DNA of 64,000 nucleotides from CAWDXG01 sp963822115 (GCA_963822115.1 CAWGGM010000020.1:248001-312000), one strand, 5' to 3'. Positions 27,999 through 36,687 are shown, counted from the first letter of the stretch. Notes: generated from the letters alone by a model not told the origin. Translations and numbers: made by a program.

Positions 27999-29354
27999 CT
28001 AGCCGGACCTGGCGACGTACACCGCGTGCACGCCGTCGCCGCCCTTGGCGTTGTACAGCACCCAGAAGCCTGCGCCGATCGAGGCCGCTGCTGGGTTGTA
28101 TGTGCCGCCGTTCCTGCCTTGCTCGAGGGCCTGGGGCGCCGATGTGAACGAGCTCGCTCCCGCTTTGCGGATGACGTAGTAGACGGCGCCGCCCGTCGCT
28201 GGGTTCGAGCTGAATGCCACCAGCGCATCCCCCGCGGCATCGACTGCCACGGACGGTGACAGGGCCGACGTGTCGCCCATCGGGAGATCGACGAACACCG
28301 TAGTCGGCGTGAGGCCGGGCTGTGAAAGGTGCCAGTACTCGATGCCCCGGAATGTGCCGTTGGCCCCGCCAAGATCGTACCAGCTGGTGAACGCGACGTG
28401 GATGTCGAGGTCGGGGCCTACTGCAACGTTGGGCCAGCCCGGGTAGCCCTGGTGGTCGCTGCCCTGTGCGGTGATGCTTCTGGCCTTGTGCTGGACATCG
28501 ACGATGGTCGCATCGCTCTGGAGCCTGGTCTTGAGCATGACGCTCGGCCCGTTGTACGCCACCCATGCGAGCCTCGCGTCGTTCGCGTTCGACGCGGAAG
28601 CGATTGATGGCCCCTTGGGCTCCTGGCCGCCTGGGCCCGCATCCCAGTCGGCTGCCGGCGCGCCTGCCGGAGCGGGGAGCGAAGCGAAGGTCTTTCGCGC
28701 GATGGCATAGTTCCACTGCGACACCGCCGTGAACGCGCCGTCGAAGTACGCGATGTCGGGGTGGTTGACGCTCGTGGTTGTCGCCGAGAACAGCAGAGCC
28801 GACGTGCCGCCGTAGCGGGCCCAGGTTCCCGTGTTCTTCGTCAGGTCCCAGACGACTGCGGGCTGGTTCTGGTCGTCGAGCGCGAGACGCGGATAGAAAT
28901 ACAGGGCGCCGGCGTTGAACGACGTGCATGAGGCCTGCGCCGACAGCTTTCCCGCGTCCTGGCCAGGCGCCTGGCCGTCGAACGAGCACTGCTGGATGTT
29001 CCCGGCATTGTCGTAGCCGACGAAGTAGATCCGACCGTCGGAGCCAGCTGCTGCGTCGAGCCGGGTGAGAGCCAGCGGGCTTCCGCCAGCGCTCAAGGGA
29101 GTGTCCGCGAGGACCGCATACGGGCCCTGCGGCACGACATGCGCGTCCTTGGTAGCCTCTGCGGGGGCATCCTGTGCAGCGTCCGCCTGGGCATCCGCCT
29201 GGGAAATACTGCCGTCGGTGCTGTCGCTACCGGCATCCGTCGCGGGATTGGGTCGTGCACTGGCCGTGGGGTTGCTCCCGGAGCACGCTGCTCCCGACAG
29301 GCACCAGCAACAAGCAGCCCCTAGCGCGAGGGCGCGCGTCTGTGTCCGGAGCAT
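27999..29354 (-). CDS. Secreted lipoprotein with repeated beta-strand domain
   Basis: The 451-residue protein starts at ATG 29354 with a signal peptide whose lipobox is GAACS (Cys about 24), followed by an Asp/Ala-rich linker. Residues about 85-450 show repeats such as DGRIYFVGYDNAGN, YPRLALDDQNQPAVVWD, HPDIAYFDGAFTAVSQW, WPNVAVGPDLDIHVAFTSW and SPSVAVDAAGDALVAFSS. The pattern 'P..A.D..G...VA' is that of Asp-box-like or sialidase/propeller blades. No catalytic residues can be recognised. It lies 7 bp downstream of the Gly-repeat lipoprotein gene and is probably in its operon. Confidence 0.75.
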   Translation of the reverse strand: MLRTQTRALALGAACCWCLSGAACSGSNPTASARPNPATDAGSDSTDGSISQADAQADAAQDAPAEATKDAHVVPQGPYAVLADTPLSAGGSPLALTRLDAAAGSDGRIYFVGYDNAGNIQQCSFDGQAPGQDAGKLSAQASCTSFNAGALYFYPRLALDDQNQPAVVWDLTKNTGTWARYGGTSALLFSATTTSVNHPDIAYFDGAFTAVSQWNYAIARKTFASLPAPAGAPAADWDAGPGGQEPKGPSIASASNANDARLAWVAYNGPSVMLKTRLQSDATIVDVQHKARSITAQGSDHQGYPGWPNVAVGPDLDIHVAFTSWYDLGGANGTFRGIEYWHLSQPGLTPTTVFVDLPMGDTSALSPSVAVDAAGDALVAFSSNPATGGAVYYVIRKAGASSFTSAPQALEQGRNGGTYNPAAASIGAGFWVLYNAKGGDGVHAVYVARSG

Positions 29355-29361
29355 GCAGGAC

Positions 29362-29967
29362 CTAGTTGCAGAAGCAGAAGCACTGGTTGACGCAGATCTT
29401 CGCGCCGCTGCTCGTGCATCCGCACATCGGGTCGGATGATGGGCAATCCGCTGCCGAAGTACAGGTCTTGTGACACGTGCACTGGCCGACTCCGGGACCG
29501 CCGCAGCCGCATTTGTAGCCACTCGGGCAATTGTCGGTCGAGGGATCGCACGTCTTGGGCACTCCCCCGTCGCTTGCACCTGCGCTACCGCCGCTGCCTC
29601 CGGTAGCCGAGCCGCCGCTGCCTCCGGTGGCCGAGCCGCCGCTGCCTCCGGTGGCCGAGCCGCCGCTGCCTCCGGTGGCCGAGCCGCCGCTGCCTCCGGT
29701 GGCCGAGCCGCCGCTGCCTCCGGTGGCCGAGCCGCCGCTGCCTCCGGTAGCCGAGCCGCCGCTGCCGCCGGTAGCCGAGCCGCCGCTGCCGCCGGTAACC
29801 GAGCCGCCGCTGCCTCCCGTGGCTGAACCTCCGCTGCCCCCGGTGGTACCGCTGTCAGCGCCGCCTCCCCCACCGTTTCCGTTTCCGGAAGCGTTGCCGC
29901 CGCAACCTCCCGTGGCGCATGCCAGAAGGAGTGCACCCAGACAAGCAATACCCTTTACGTGAAGCAT
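29362..29967 (-). CDS. Lipoprotein with long GGSGGSAT repeat and C-terminal Cys knot
   Basis: The 201-residue protein has signal peptide MLHVKGIACLGALLLACATG, with a candidate lipidation Cys within GGCGG. It continues with about 11 copies of the octapeptide TGGSGGSA and ends with about 60 residues containing 14 cysteines (TCDPSTDNCPSGYKCGCGG...FCFCN). The layout is a flexible stalk carrying a small disulfide-rich head, as in several myxobacterial surface lipoproteins. ATG 29967 gives the expected signal. Function is unknown. The following gene starts 7 bp after the stop. Confidence 0.8.
   Translation of the reverse strand: MLHVKGIACLGALLLACATGGCGGNASGNGNGGGGGADSGTTGGSGGSATGGSGGSVTGGSGGSATGGSGGSATGGSGGSATGGSGGSATGGSGGSATGGSGGSATGGSGGSATGGSGGSATGGSGGSAGASDGGVPKTCDPSTDNCPSGYKCGCGGPGVGQCTCHKTCTSAADCPSSDPMCGCTSSGAKICVNQCFCFCN
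29588..29847 (-). repeat. About 11 tandem 24-bp repeats encoding GGSGGSAT
   Basis: A 24-bp unit (on the plus strand GCCGCCGCTGCCTCCGGTGG then CCGA) repeats about 11 times with few substitutions, mainly G/A at one site and C/G at another. It is coding and in frame, so copy-number changes would keep the frame and only alter stalk length. Confidence 0.9.
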
Positions 29968-30395
29968 GACGATGATTGTGTCTGGTGCGACGCAAAGTCG
30001 CAAGACACTCCGCTTGTTGTCGGGAGTGCCGCCGAGCTGCCGCAACGCTGGCACGCGCGGAAGTAGTCCGCGGTTGCGTTGAGGAACGCCGTCGTATCGA
30101 TAGTTGGACCGGGCGCGGCGGCCAGCGCGACGAGTCCGTGCGCGCTAGGGTCGCAGCCGCGCGCCGCGCGCGCACAAAACGAAAGCCCCCGGCCTGGACC
30201 GGGGAAAATCGTGCCGTGGTACGGCGTGGGTTCTCGCGGGGGTGATACGGGGCTGTGCCACGCTCAATCCGTGAACGGATTGTGCAGCGTCAAGGGGTCA
30301 TGCCCGGCCGTTCCCCGGGTACGCCGCCGTCGCCTGTTGTGGGCAGGCCTGCCGCAGCCCGCGATCGTCAGGGACTTTTCGGCGGCGGGCCGGCA
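29968..30395. other. Intergenic region of about 430 bp
   Basis: No coding frame with third-position G/C bias was found on either strand. It contains a minus-strand terminator-like hairpin at 30173-30204 and, at 30265-30282, a perfect 7-bp inverted repeat CAATCCG-TGAA-CGGATTG without a T tract. The promoter of the Gly-repeat lipoprotein must lie near 29970-30010, but no clear -35/-10 pair is visible there. Confidence 0.5.
30173..30204 (-). terminator. Candidate terminator downstream of the membrane cyclase gene
   Basis: On the minus strand, CCCCGG-TCCAGG-CCGGGG forms a 6-bp GC stem with a 6-nt loop. It is followed by GCTTTCGTTTT, a T-rich run. It lies about 190 bp beyond the stop of the adenylate cyclase gene. 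Confidence 0.5.
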
Positions 30396-31685
30396 TCAGG
30401 ATCGGCGTCCCTCGAGCCACCAGGTCTCCATGGGCCCCTGGCCTTTGACGTCCGTCAGACCGCGCGGCTCGAGGTGGAAGTCGTGGTGGAGCCTGTCCCG
30501 GCAAGCCCGGGTGACCTGGATTCTGCCGGCGTCGCCGTGGGATTCCATTCGGCTGGCTGTGTTGACGGTGTCCCCCCAGAGGTCATAGCTGAACTTGCGC
30601 CGACCAATCACGCCAGCCACGGCGGGGCCGGTGTTCATGCCGATCCTGAGGGCCAGGGGCGTCTTCCCTGGCGTCTGCAGCCCCGCGACGGCATGCAGTG
30701 CGTCCAGCGCGAAACTTGCCACTGCCGCGGCGCTGTCCGGTCGGGGCGTCGGTAGGCCGCCGGCCACCATGTAGGCATCACCGATGGTCTTGATCTTCTC
30801 CAGACCGTGTCTGTCCGCGAGCGCGTCCAGCTTCGAGAACACGACGTTCAGAAAGCTCACGACCTCGTGCGGCTCCAGCTCCTTGGACATGGGCGTGAAG
30901 CCCACGATGTCAGCGAAGAGCACGGTCACCTCCTCGTAGTGGTCGGCAATGACCAGCCGCTCCTGTTTGAGGCGAGCTGCGATGGGGCCGGGCAGGATGT
31001 TCAGCAACAGCCTTTCGCTGGCCTCGCGCTCCCGGGTGGCAATGTCCTCGGCGCTCTGCGTCGTGACCCGGGTGTAGTAGCCGAGGGCCGCAGCGAGCAG
31101 GAAGACCCCGAGCAACGACCCGAAGATCGAGAGCTTGGCTTTCGCGGGCGTCCACGGGGGCCCCACCAGCGGATTGCCATCCGTCAGCCAGTACAGTGCC
31201 AGGAGGCAGAGCAACGCGAGAGTGGAGATCGTGACGGCGCTCCCGAGATGCTCTCGGGAATAGGCCACGAAAGGCACCAGCGCAAAGAACATCAGGTAGT
31301 ACTTCACGCCCACGGCGGCACCGACGATCGCGGTGCCCGCTGAAATGGAGGCCACGCCGATCAGACAGGCGACGGTGGTGGCCAACCAGTAGTGGCGCCT
31401 GGAGTTGAGCGTCATGGGGAGGATCAACAATCCAGCGGTGAGCACCTCGGCCACGGCCCACAGACGGCTGGCCGGATGAGCCAGCGTCAATTCCAAGGGG
31501 GCGAAGATCAACAACACGGCCATGCACACCATGGCGATGTAGTTGATGAGCTGAACATGCTTGGCGGCCTCGGGCGGCATCGCGTCGGTGACGCCCAGTC
31601 GGGATAGATGGCGAATCAGTCGGCGCACGCGGCCGGGCGACGGCTCTTCGGGACCGGACTGGTCACCCGCGGTGGACTCGGACAT
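30396..31685 (-). CDS. Membrane-bound class III adenylate cyclase
   Basis: The 429-residue protein starts at ATG 31685. Six hydrophobic segments between about residues 45 and 205 form a membrane domain, followed by a short signalling helix and a class III cyclase domain (about 250-420). Metal aspartates are D259 in LFADIVGFT and D303 in TIGDAYM. Lys299 before TIGD and the Asp in YDLWGDTVNTASRM specify adenine rather than guanine. The transition-state Asn and Arg are in NTASRM. It therefore likely makes cAMP in response to a membrane or cytosolic cue. A TATAGT box ends exactly 6 nt before the ATG. Confidence 0.9.
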   Translation of the reverse strand: MSESTAGDQSGPEEPSPGRVRRLIRHLSRLGVTDAMPPEAAKHVQLINYIAMVCMAVLLIFAPLELTLAHPASRLWAVAEVLTAGLLILPMTLNSRRHYWLATTVACLIGVASISAGTAIVGAAVGVKYYLMFFALVPFVAYSREHLGSAVTISTLALLCLLALYWLTDGNPLVGPPWTPAKAKLSIFGSLLGVFLLAAALGYYTRVTTQSAEDIATREREASERLLLNILPGPIAARLKQERLVIADHYEEVTVLFADIVGFTPMSKELEPHEVVSFLNVVFSKLDALADRHGLEKIKTIGDAYMVAGGLPTPRPDSAAAVASFALDALHAVAGLQTPGKTPLALRIGMNTGPAVAGVIGRRKFSYDLWGDTVNTASRMESHGDAGRIQVTRACRDRLHHDFHLEPRGLTDVKGQGPMETWWLEGRRS

Positions 31686-31691
31686 GGCAGA

Positions 31692-31697
31692 ACTATA
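31692..31697 (-). promoter_or_regulatory. -10-like hexamer TATAGT, leaderless-type
   Basis: On the minus strand TATAGT is followed by 6 nt (TCTGCC) and the ATG at 31685. It is the best -10 match of the seven such sites in the window. Confidence 0.5.
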
Positions 31698-31805
31698 GCG
31701 GGCAGCGACTCTCTCGCGAACCGACGACCGGGGCCGCATCAACGGTATGATGACAGGTGCGTAGTGGCGGACGCATGAAACCCGGGTGCCGCGCCGCAGC
31801 CCGTC

Positions 31806-32252
31806 CTATCGGCGTCTCCGGGGTGGAACCTCGAGCCACTCACCGGCTGGAAGCGGGTTCCACAGCGTGCCTTCCTTGTCCGTATAGGCGATTCGGGACA
31901 CACCGATGGCGACCGCCTTCGGGGCGACGGCTAGCGCCGCTTCCCGCGACGGTACGATGAGCCCCATCTGCTCGATCGATGTTCCGTCGGGAAGTGCGCC
32001 GGCGGCGATCCACCCGGCAATCTCGTCGAACTCGGCGCGAGGGACGCGCCCGCTCTTCGTGACGGCGAGCGTCTTGAACGCGGCGCCGCCCGCATACAGC
32101 GTCAGGGGCGGGCGCGGGTCGAACATGTGTACCCACACTTTCTCGTCCCCCGCCTCGTTCCAGCCGTCTTGCGGTGGTAGCCGCAGCCGGTGCTGGCGCG
32201 CGACATTGCTCCCTCGTAAACGGTGAAGGGTGCCGCCACAGCGATCCGACAC
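31806..32252 (-). CDS. Uncharacterised protein, start uncertain
   Basis: A minus-strand frame with good third-position G/C bias encodes about 110 convincing residues, from VWVHMFDPRPPLTLYAGG to GEWLEVPP. It includes RAEFDEIAGWIAAGALPDG and GVSRIAYTDKEGTLWNPLP. The N-terminal end is unclear: the only usual start codon that leaves a gap to the divergent gene is GTG 32252, without a ribosome binding site. A well-spaced GAGGGAGCA-ATG at about 32207 lies in another frame, so a frameshift close to the start is possible. No family is recognised. Confidence 0.4.
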   Translation of the reverse strand: MSDRCGGTLHRLRGSNVARQHRLRLPPQDGWNEAGDEKVWVHMFDPRPPLTLYAGGAAFKTLAVTKSGRVPRAEFDEIAGWIAAGALPDGTSIEQMGLIVPSREAALAVAPKAVAIGVSRIAYTDKEGTLWNPLPAGEWLEVPPRRRR

Positions 32253-32322
32253 GCAGAATCTGCGGCGAGCGGTTCGTGTTCCCGGTGTTTCCCGTGGCAC
32301 GTGCGATGCCTCTTTCCGCGGC

Positions 32323-35300
32323 ATGAAAGAGCTCAACCAGAGCCGGCGCGCCGAGCTAGATCAAATCTTCGCCGACCGCGTCTCGTATCACCCGACCGAG
32401 CGCCGCCTGTACGGACACGACGTCGGGGTGATGCCCCGGCGGCTGAGACCACTGTTGGGTGACACCACCCCGTCCGGCGTGGTGCAGCCCGAGAACGAGG
32501 CCGAGCTGATCGAACTCTCGCGCTGGGCGGTGGCGCACAAGGTGCCGCTCACGCCCCGCGCGAAGGCCACCTCGGGCTACGGCGGCGTGATTCCCGTCGC
32601 CGGCGGCGTCGTGGTCGACCTCAGGCGCTTGAAGCAGGTCAAGGCGATCGACAAGAGCGAGCTGACCGTCACCGTCGAGCCGGGCATCGTCTGGGAGAAG
32701 CTCGACACCGCGCTTGCCAAGCAGGGCCTCACGCTGCGGCTCTACCCCAGCTCGTACCCGTCTTCGACGGTGGGCGGCTGGTTGGCACAGGGCGGCGCAG
32801 GCTACGGCTCGTACCAGTACGGCTGGTTTAGCCAGAACGTGCTCTCGGCGCGGCTGGTGCTGCCGTCGGGAGAGGTGAAAGAGCTGACCGGCGCCGAGCT
32901 CGCTCTGATCTCCGGCGCCGAGGGCATCACAGGATTCATCAGCGAGGTGACGCTGCAGGTGATGAAGCTCGAGGAGCTCTCGGTGGCTGCGGTGTCGTGT
33001 CCCGACGCGGCCTCGGCCGCCGCCGTGCTCACGGGAGTGTCCGCCAGAGGTCTGCCCGTGTGGTCGCTGGGCTTCGCCGATCCGAACATGATCGCGCTCG
33101 GCAACAGGTGCCCTCCGCGCGAGCACCCGCCCGAACACATGGTGCAGATGCCCGAGGGCTACCTGGTGACGCTGGCGATGCGCTCCGCGGACCAGGACGC
33201 GGTGTTCGGCAAGCTCGGCGAGATCGTCGAGCGCGCGGGCGCGCGCCGCATCGAAGACGAGCTGGCCTGGCACGAGTGGAACGAGCGCTTCCGCATCATG
33301 CGGGTGAAGCGGCTCGGGCCCTCGCTGGTGCCGGCCGAGGTGGTGGTGCCGCTCTCCGGGCTCGGGGCCGCGCTGGAGGAGCTGGAGCAGAAGATCCACC
33401 AGCCTCTGGTGATCGAGGGCATCGCGGTGAAGGGCGACAAGGAGCCCGAGGTGGTGCTGCTCGGCTTCATCCCGCAGGACGAGCGCACCCTGGGCTACGA
33501 TCTGGTGTTCGGCCTGGCGCTGAGCGTGATCGGGATCGCCGAGCGCCACGGAGGCCGCGCGTACTCCACCGGCCTCTACTTCCGCCACAAGGCGGCCCAG
33601 GTGCTGGGCCCGGACTCGCTGGGCAAGCTCCAGCAGTACAAACGCGAGGTCGACCCCGCGGGCTTGATGAACCCGGGCAAGGTGCTCGGCGCGGGCGTGC
33701 TGTCGACGGCGATCCGGGCGGCCGAGGCGTTCGAGCCGGCGGTGCGGCTCGCGGCCAACCAGGTGAAGACGGAGCCCGGTGTGCGCCAGGGCAAAGCGCG
33801 GCGCGGCATCCCCGCCGACGTCGCCGAGTACGCCTACGCCTGCTCGCAGTGCGGCTACTGCATCGACGAGTGCGACCAGTTCTACGGTCGCGGCTGGGAG
33901 AGCCAGTCGCCCCGCGGCAAGTGGTTCTTCCTCAGGGAATACCTCGAGGGCAAGGAAGAGATGAGCCAGATGATGGTCGACTCGTTCCTGGCGTGCACGA
34001 CCTGCGAGCTGTGCAACCTGCGCTGCCCCGAGGCGCTGCCGATCGAGCCGTCGTGGATGAAGCTGCGCGGCCAGCTGGTGCACACCGAGAAGCGCATGAC
34101 GTTCCCGCCGTTCGAGATCATGAGCGCGGCGCTGAGGGCCGAAGGTGACATCTGGGCCGGATACCGGCGCGACCGGAGCGCGTGGTTCCCCGAGGAGCTC
34201 GAGGCGAAGCACGGGCCCGGGCACAAGAGCAAGAACGTCTACTTCGCCGGCTGCACCGCCAGCTACTGCGAGCAGGACATCGGCATTGGCAGCGTGAAGC
34301 TGCTCGACGCGGCGGGCGTGGACTTCACCTACCTGGGCGAGAAGGAGAGCTGCTGCGCGACCCCGATGCTGGTGGCCGGCAAGTGGGACGTGTTCGTCGA
34401 GACGATGAAGCAGAACATCGCTGCGGTGAAGGAAACGGGCGCCGACACGGTGATCTGCTCCTGCCCGGCGTGCGACATGATGTGGCGACACGTCTACCCC
34501 GAGTGGACGGAGAAGCTCGGGATCGAATTTGGCATCACCGCGCGCCACTACACCGAGCTCGTCTCCGAAAAGCTCGAGGACGGCAGCTTCAGGTTCCCCG
34601 AGGCCACCGGCAACGGCAAACCGGCCGAGGTGATGACGTGGCACGACAGCTGCCACATCGGCCGCGCCTCGGGCGTGTACGAGCCTCCGCGCGATCTGTT
34701 GAAAGCGATGCCGGGTGTCGAGCTCCGCGAGATGGAACACAACCGCGACACGGCGCACTGCTGCGGCTCGGTGCTCACGCTGGTCAAGGAGCCGGAGGTG
34801 GCGGCCGACGTCGGCAAGACGCGGCTCGACGAGGCGATCGAGGTGGGCGCGAAGAAGATGGTTGCGCTCTGTCCGTGCTGCGAGTTCCAGCTCAGGGTGA
34901 GCGCCGAGGCGAGGCACTCCGACGTGGAGGTGATCGACCTGTCGCACCTGGCTGCCGAGAAGCTGGGCTACGAGCTGCCTGACCCGCACCCGGCGGCGCG
35001 CGCACAGTGGGCGGTGTTCGACAAGATGATCCCGCTGCTCACGCCCCAGGGCTTCGCCGACCTGCTCGCCAGCATGTGGCCCGAGCTGATCGCCGCGATG
35101 CCATTCGGTTTGGGCAAGGTGATGCGCTTCATGGCGAAGGTGCCCGGCGCGCTCAGGTTGATGAAGCCGCTCTTCCCGGTGCTCTTCGCGATTGTGATGC
35201 CGCGCATGATGCCCAAGCTGATGCCGACGATGCTCGACCGGATCGCCAGGCAGGTTCCGATGCCGGACTATATGGAGGAGCAGATGCCCAGCCTGTTGCC

Positions 35301-35493
35301 CCAGGTGATGGACTCGCTGATGCCGCACATGCTGCCCTCCGTCGTGCCGCTGGTGAGCGACCCGCTGATCGCCTACTTGCAGGGCAACGGCGGGGACACG
35401 CACGCAGGTCCACACGCACACGCCGGTGCGGGAACGGGTCGGTTTCCCCCTGAGGAGACCTGCCCGCCGGCGCCCTGGCACCCAACCCGATAG
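32323..35493 (+). CDS. FAD-linked oxidase fused to Fe-S/CCG heterodisulfide-reductase-like module with Met-Pro tail
   Basis: The 1056-residue protein is predicted to oxidise a 2-hydroxy acid such as lactate or glycolate. It has a PCMH-type FAD domain (about 40-220; TPRAKATSGYGG, YPSSYPSSTVGGWLAQGG), an FAD-oxidase C domain (to about 480), two 4Fe-4S motifs (CSQCGYCIDEC about 506; CTTCELCNLRCP about 557) and two cysteine-rich CCG blocks (AGCTASYC, SCCATP, CSCPACD; then CHIGRASG, AHCCGS, CPCCEF). GlcD, GlcF and HdrB functions are thus in one chain. Residues about 920-1020 are a helical tail rich in MP dipeptides (MPRMMPKLMPTM, EEQMPSLLPQVM), and a His/Gly end follows. ATG 32323 fits the family start. 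Confidence 0.88.
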   Translation: MKELNQSRRAELDQIFADRVSYHPTERRLYGHDVGVMPRRLRPLLGDTTPSGVVQPENEAELIELSRWAVAHKVPLTPRAKATSGYGGVIPVAGGVVVDLRRLKQVKAIDKSELTVTVEPGIVWEKLDTALAKQGLTLRLYPSSYPSSTVGGWLAQGGAGYGSYQYGWFSQNVLSARLVLPSGEVKELTGAELALISGAEGITGFISEVTLQVMKLEELSVAAVSCPDAASAAAVLTGVSARGLPVWSLGFADPNMIALGNRCPPREHPPEHMVQMPEGYLVTLAMRSADQDAVFGKLGEIVERAGARRIEDELAWHEWNERFRIMRVKRLGPSLVPAEVVVPLSGLGAALEELEQKIHQPLVIEGIAVKGDKEPEVVLLGFIPQDERTLGYDLVFGLALSVIGIAERHGGRAYSTGLYFRHKAAQVLGPDSLGKLQQYKREVDPAGLMNPGKVLGAGVLSTAIRAAEAFEPAVRLAANQVKTEPGVRQGKARRGIPADVAEYAYACSQCGYCIDECDQFYGRGWESQSPRGKWFFLREYLEGKEEMSQMMVDSFLACTTCELCNLRCPEALPIEPSWMKLRGQLVHTEKRMTFPPFEIMSAALRAEGDIWAGYRRDRSAWFPEELEAKHGPGHKSKNVYFAGCTASYCEQDIGIGSVKLLDAAGVDFTYLGEKESCCATPMLVAGKWDVFVETMKQNIAAVKETGADTVICSCPACDMMWRHVYPEWTEKLGIEFGITARHYTELVSEKLEDGSFRFPEATGNGKPAEVMTWHDSCHIGRASGVYEPPRDLLKAMPGVELREMEHNRDTAHCCGSVLTLVKEPEVAADVGKTRLDEAIEVGAKKMVALCPCCEFQLRVSAEARHSDVEVIDLSHLAAEKLGYELPDPHPAARAQWAVFDKMIPLLTPQGFADLLASMWPELIAAMPFGLGKVMRFMAKVPGALRLMKPLFPVLFAIVMPRMMPKLMPTMLDRIARQVPMPDYMEEQMPSLLPQVMDSLMPHMLPSVVPLVSDPLIAYLQGNGGDTHAGPHAHAGAGTGRFPPEETCPPAPWHPTR

Positions 35494-35521
35494 CGGAGAC
35501 TCTCGAACGGCCGCCCCGCGG

Positions 35522-36247
35522 TCAGATGGCGAAACCGTAGCGCTCGGCGAGCACACGAGCGAAGCCGCGGACGTGCGCGCGGCCCATGACGACGACCGCA
35601 GCCCTGTCCTCCCGATGCTCGGCGAGCATCTGCACCGCGCCGGCGGCCATGAGCTCGTCGCGCAGAGTGAGGATCCCGAGGAATGGATGGACCATCCAGC
35701 TCCACGAGTAGCGGCGAAGCAGGATCGCCGGCAGGAGCAGGAGCATGTGCGCGTCGAAGACAAAGCCTACGAGCACGATGAGCGTGCCGAGCGCAGGGGC
35801 CAGGTGCGCGATCAGCGGCTCGAGCAGAGCCAGTACGGCGACGATGAAGAACGCGCTCAGGTAGGCCGACGCCACGTGAAGACCGAACGGGACGTGTTCG
35901 GTGCGCTCGAGCTCGACGGTGCAGCCGGAGGGAAGCTGCTTCGCTTCGGTGATGGTGCTGCCCTTGATGGCGCCGAGCGAGACGAGGCGCAACAGGCGGC
36001 GTGGCGCCTCGATGAGGACGCCGAGCAGTGGGCCGCCGAAGACACGCTTGCGCTGGAACGTCTCCACGCCGCGTAGCTCGAATGCTTCGACGACTTCGCG
36101 ACCGATCTCGGCGGCGTTGCCCAGCTTCAGGTGCGCCTCGCCCAGGATCGTGAGCGGGCGTCCGTCCGGAGCATGCACCATGCGGACTACGTAGCTGAGC
36201 CGTTTTGCGCGCGCGCGTTCGAGGGCGCGTTGTCGAGGATCGTCCAA
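35522..36247 (-). CDS. TraB/GumN-like membrane protein
   Basis: The 241-residue protein has an N-terminal motif ILGEAHLKLGNAAEIGREVVEAFELRGVETF and a C-terminal AAVVVMGRAHVRGFARVLAERYG. The paired 'G.AH' motifs resemble those of TraB/PrgY/GumN-TIKI proteins, in which conserved His and Glu form a metalloprotease-like site. Between them lie two or three hydrophobic segments (about 120-150 and 150-185), so it is probably an inner-membrane protein. The assignment is tentative because the middle motifs of the family are not clear. It is convergent with the large oxidoreductase, with 28 bp between the stops. Confidence 0.5.
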   Translation of the reverse strand: MDDPRQRALERARAKRLSYVVRMVHAPDGRPLTILGEAHLKLGNAAEIGREVVEAFELRGVETFQRKRVFGGPLLGVLIEAPRRLLRLVSLGAIKGSTITEAKQLPSGCTVELERTEHVPFGLHVASAYLSAFFIVAVLALLEPLIAHLAPALGTLIVLVGFVFDAHMLLLLPAILLRRYSWSWMVHPFLGILTLRDELMAAGAVQMLAEHREDRAAVVVMGRAHVRGFARVLAERYGFAI

Positions 36248-36370
36248 GCCCGGCAGCCTGCCGGACTTCCAGGGGCTCCGCCACGCGAGGCATGGTTGAG
36301 CGAGCCCACGGACGCCGCTCCGCGCGGTGAATGCGTGGACGCCCGGCCCCGTGGGCCCCCCGACAAAGCG

Positions 36371-36398
36371 AAGCCCCCGGCCTTTCGACCGGGGGCTT
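36371..36398 (-). terminator. Terminator of the tRNA-fMet gene
   Basis: AAGCCCCCGG and CCGGGGGCTT form a perfect 10-bp stem around an 8-nt loop. It starts right after the encoded CCA end of the tRNA. The following T tract is weak (CGCTTTG). Confidence 0.75.
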
Positions 36399-36475
<77 letters not shown>

Positions 36476-36487
36476 TCAGAGGTCGGC

Positions 36488-36515
36488 AATCTAGCCGCGC
36501 GCCGCGCCGTGTCAA
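36488..36515 (-). promoter_or_regulatory. Promoter of tRNA-fMet
   Basis: On the minus strand TTGACA (36515-36510) is separated by 16 bp from TAGATT (36493-36488). The -10 box ends 12 nt before the first tRNA base. Confidence 0.7.
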
Positions 36516-36585
36516 GCGATATCACCTGGACGGATTTTCTGCGGGATTTCGGTGGGTTCTGCTTGCATCGAACCTGGCGGCTGGC

Positions 36586-36614
36586 TTGACAGCGTGATGG
36601 ATGTCATCTAGACC
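36586..36614 (+). promoter_or_regulatory. Possible promoter of the isc regulator/operon
   Basis: TTGACA at 36586-36591 is followed after 17 bp by TAGACC (36609-36614), a weak -10. The spacer holds GATG-GATGT-CATC, a small inverted repeat. The 26-bp palindrome lies just downstream, where a bound protein could block or tune transcription. Confidence 0.4.
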
Positions 36615-36625
36615 GTCACGTAACG

Positions 36626-36651
36626 TAACCCTGACGCATGCGTAAGGGTTA
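36626..36651. promoter_or_regulatory. 26-bp near-perfect palindrome upstream of the MerR-isc operon
   Basis: The arms TAACCCT (36626-36632) and AGGGTTA (36645-36651) flank the inner palindrome ACGCATGCGT (36634-36643). The whole 26 bp is symmetric except for one position in each half. Its size fits a dimeric MerR-type regulator, and its position 36 bp before the regulator's ATG suggests autoregulation of the Fe-S operon. Confidence 0.65.
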
Positions 36652-36687
36652 GACTACAGCGGTTCCGGGTGATACGGAGCGCTTGTC

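Noticed and set aside
29588..29847. Regular 24-bp repeats considered as a possible CRISPR-like array
   Set aside because: There are no unique spacers, the units are contiguous, and they encode an octapeptide repeat in frame within a lipoprotein gene.
30265..30282. Perfect 7-bp hairpin CAATCCG-TGAA-CGGATTG considered as a terminator or operator
   Set aside because: It has no T run and no gene end or start close enough to assign a role. It is mentioned only in the intergenic entry.
32356..35763. Minus-strand open frame of more than 1100 codons opposite the large oxidoreductase
   Set aside because: It is rich in His/Leu/Arg/Val and domainless, while the plus strand has unmistakable FAD and Fe-S motifs. 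It is a shadow frame.
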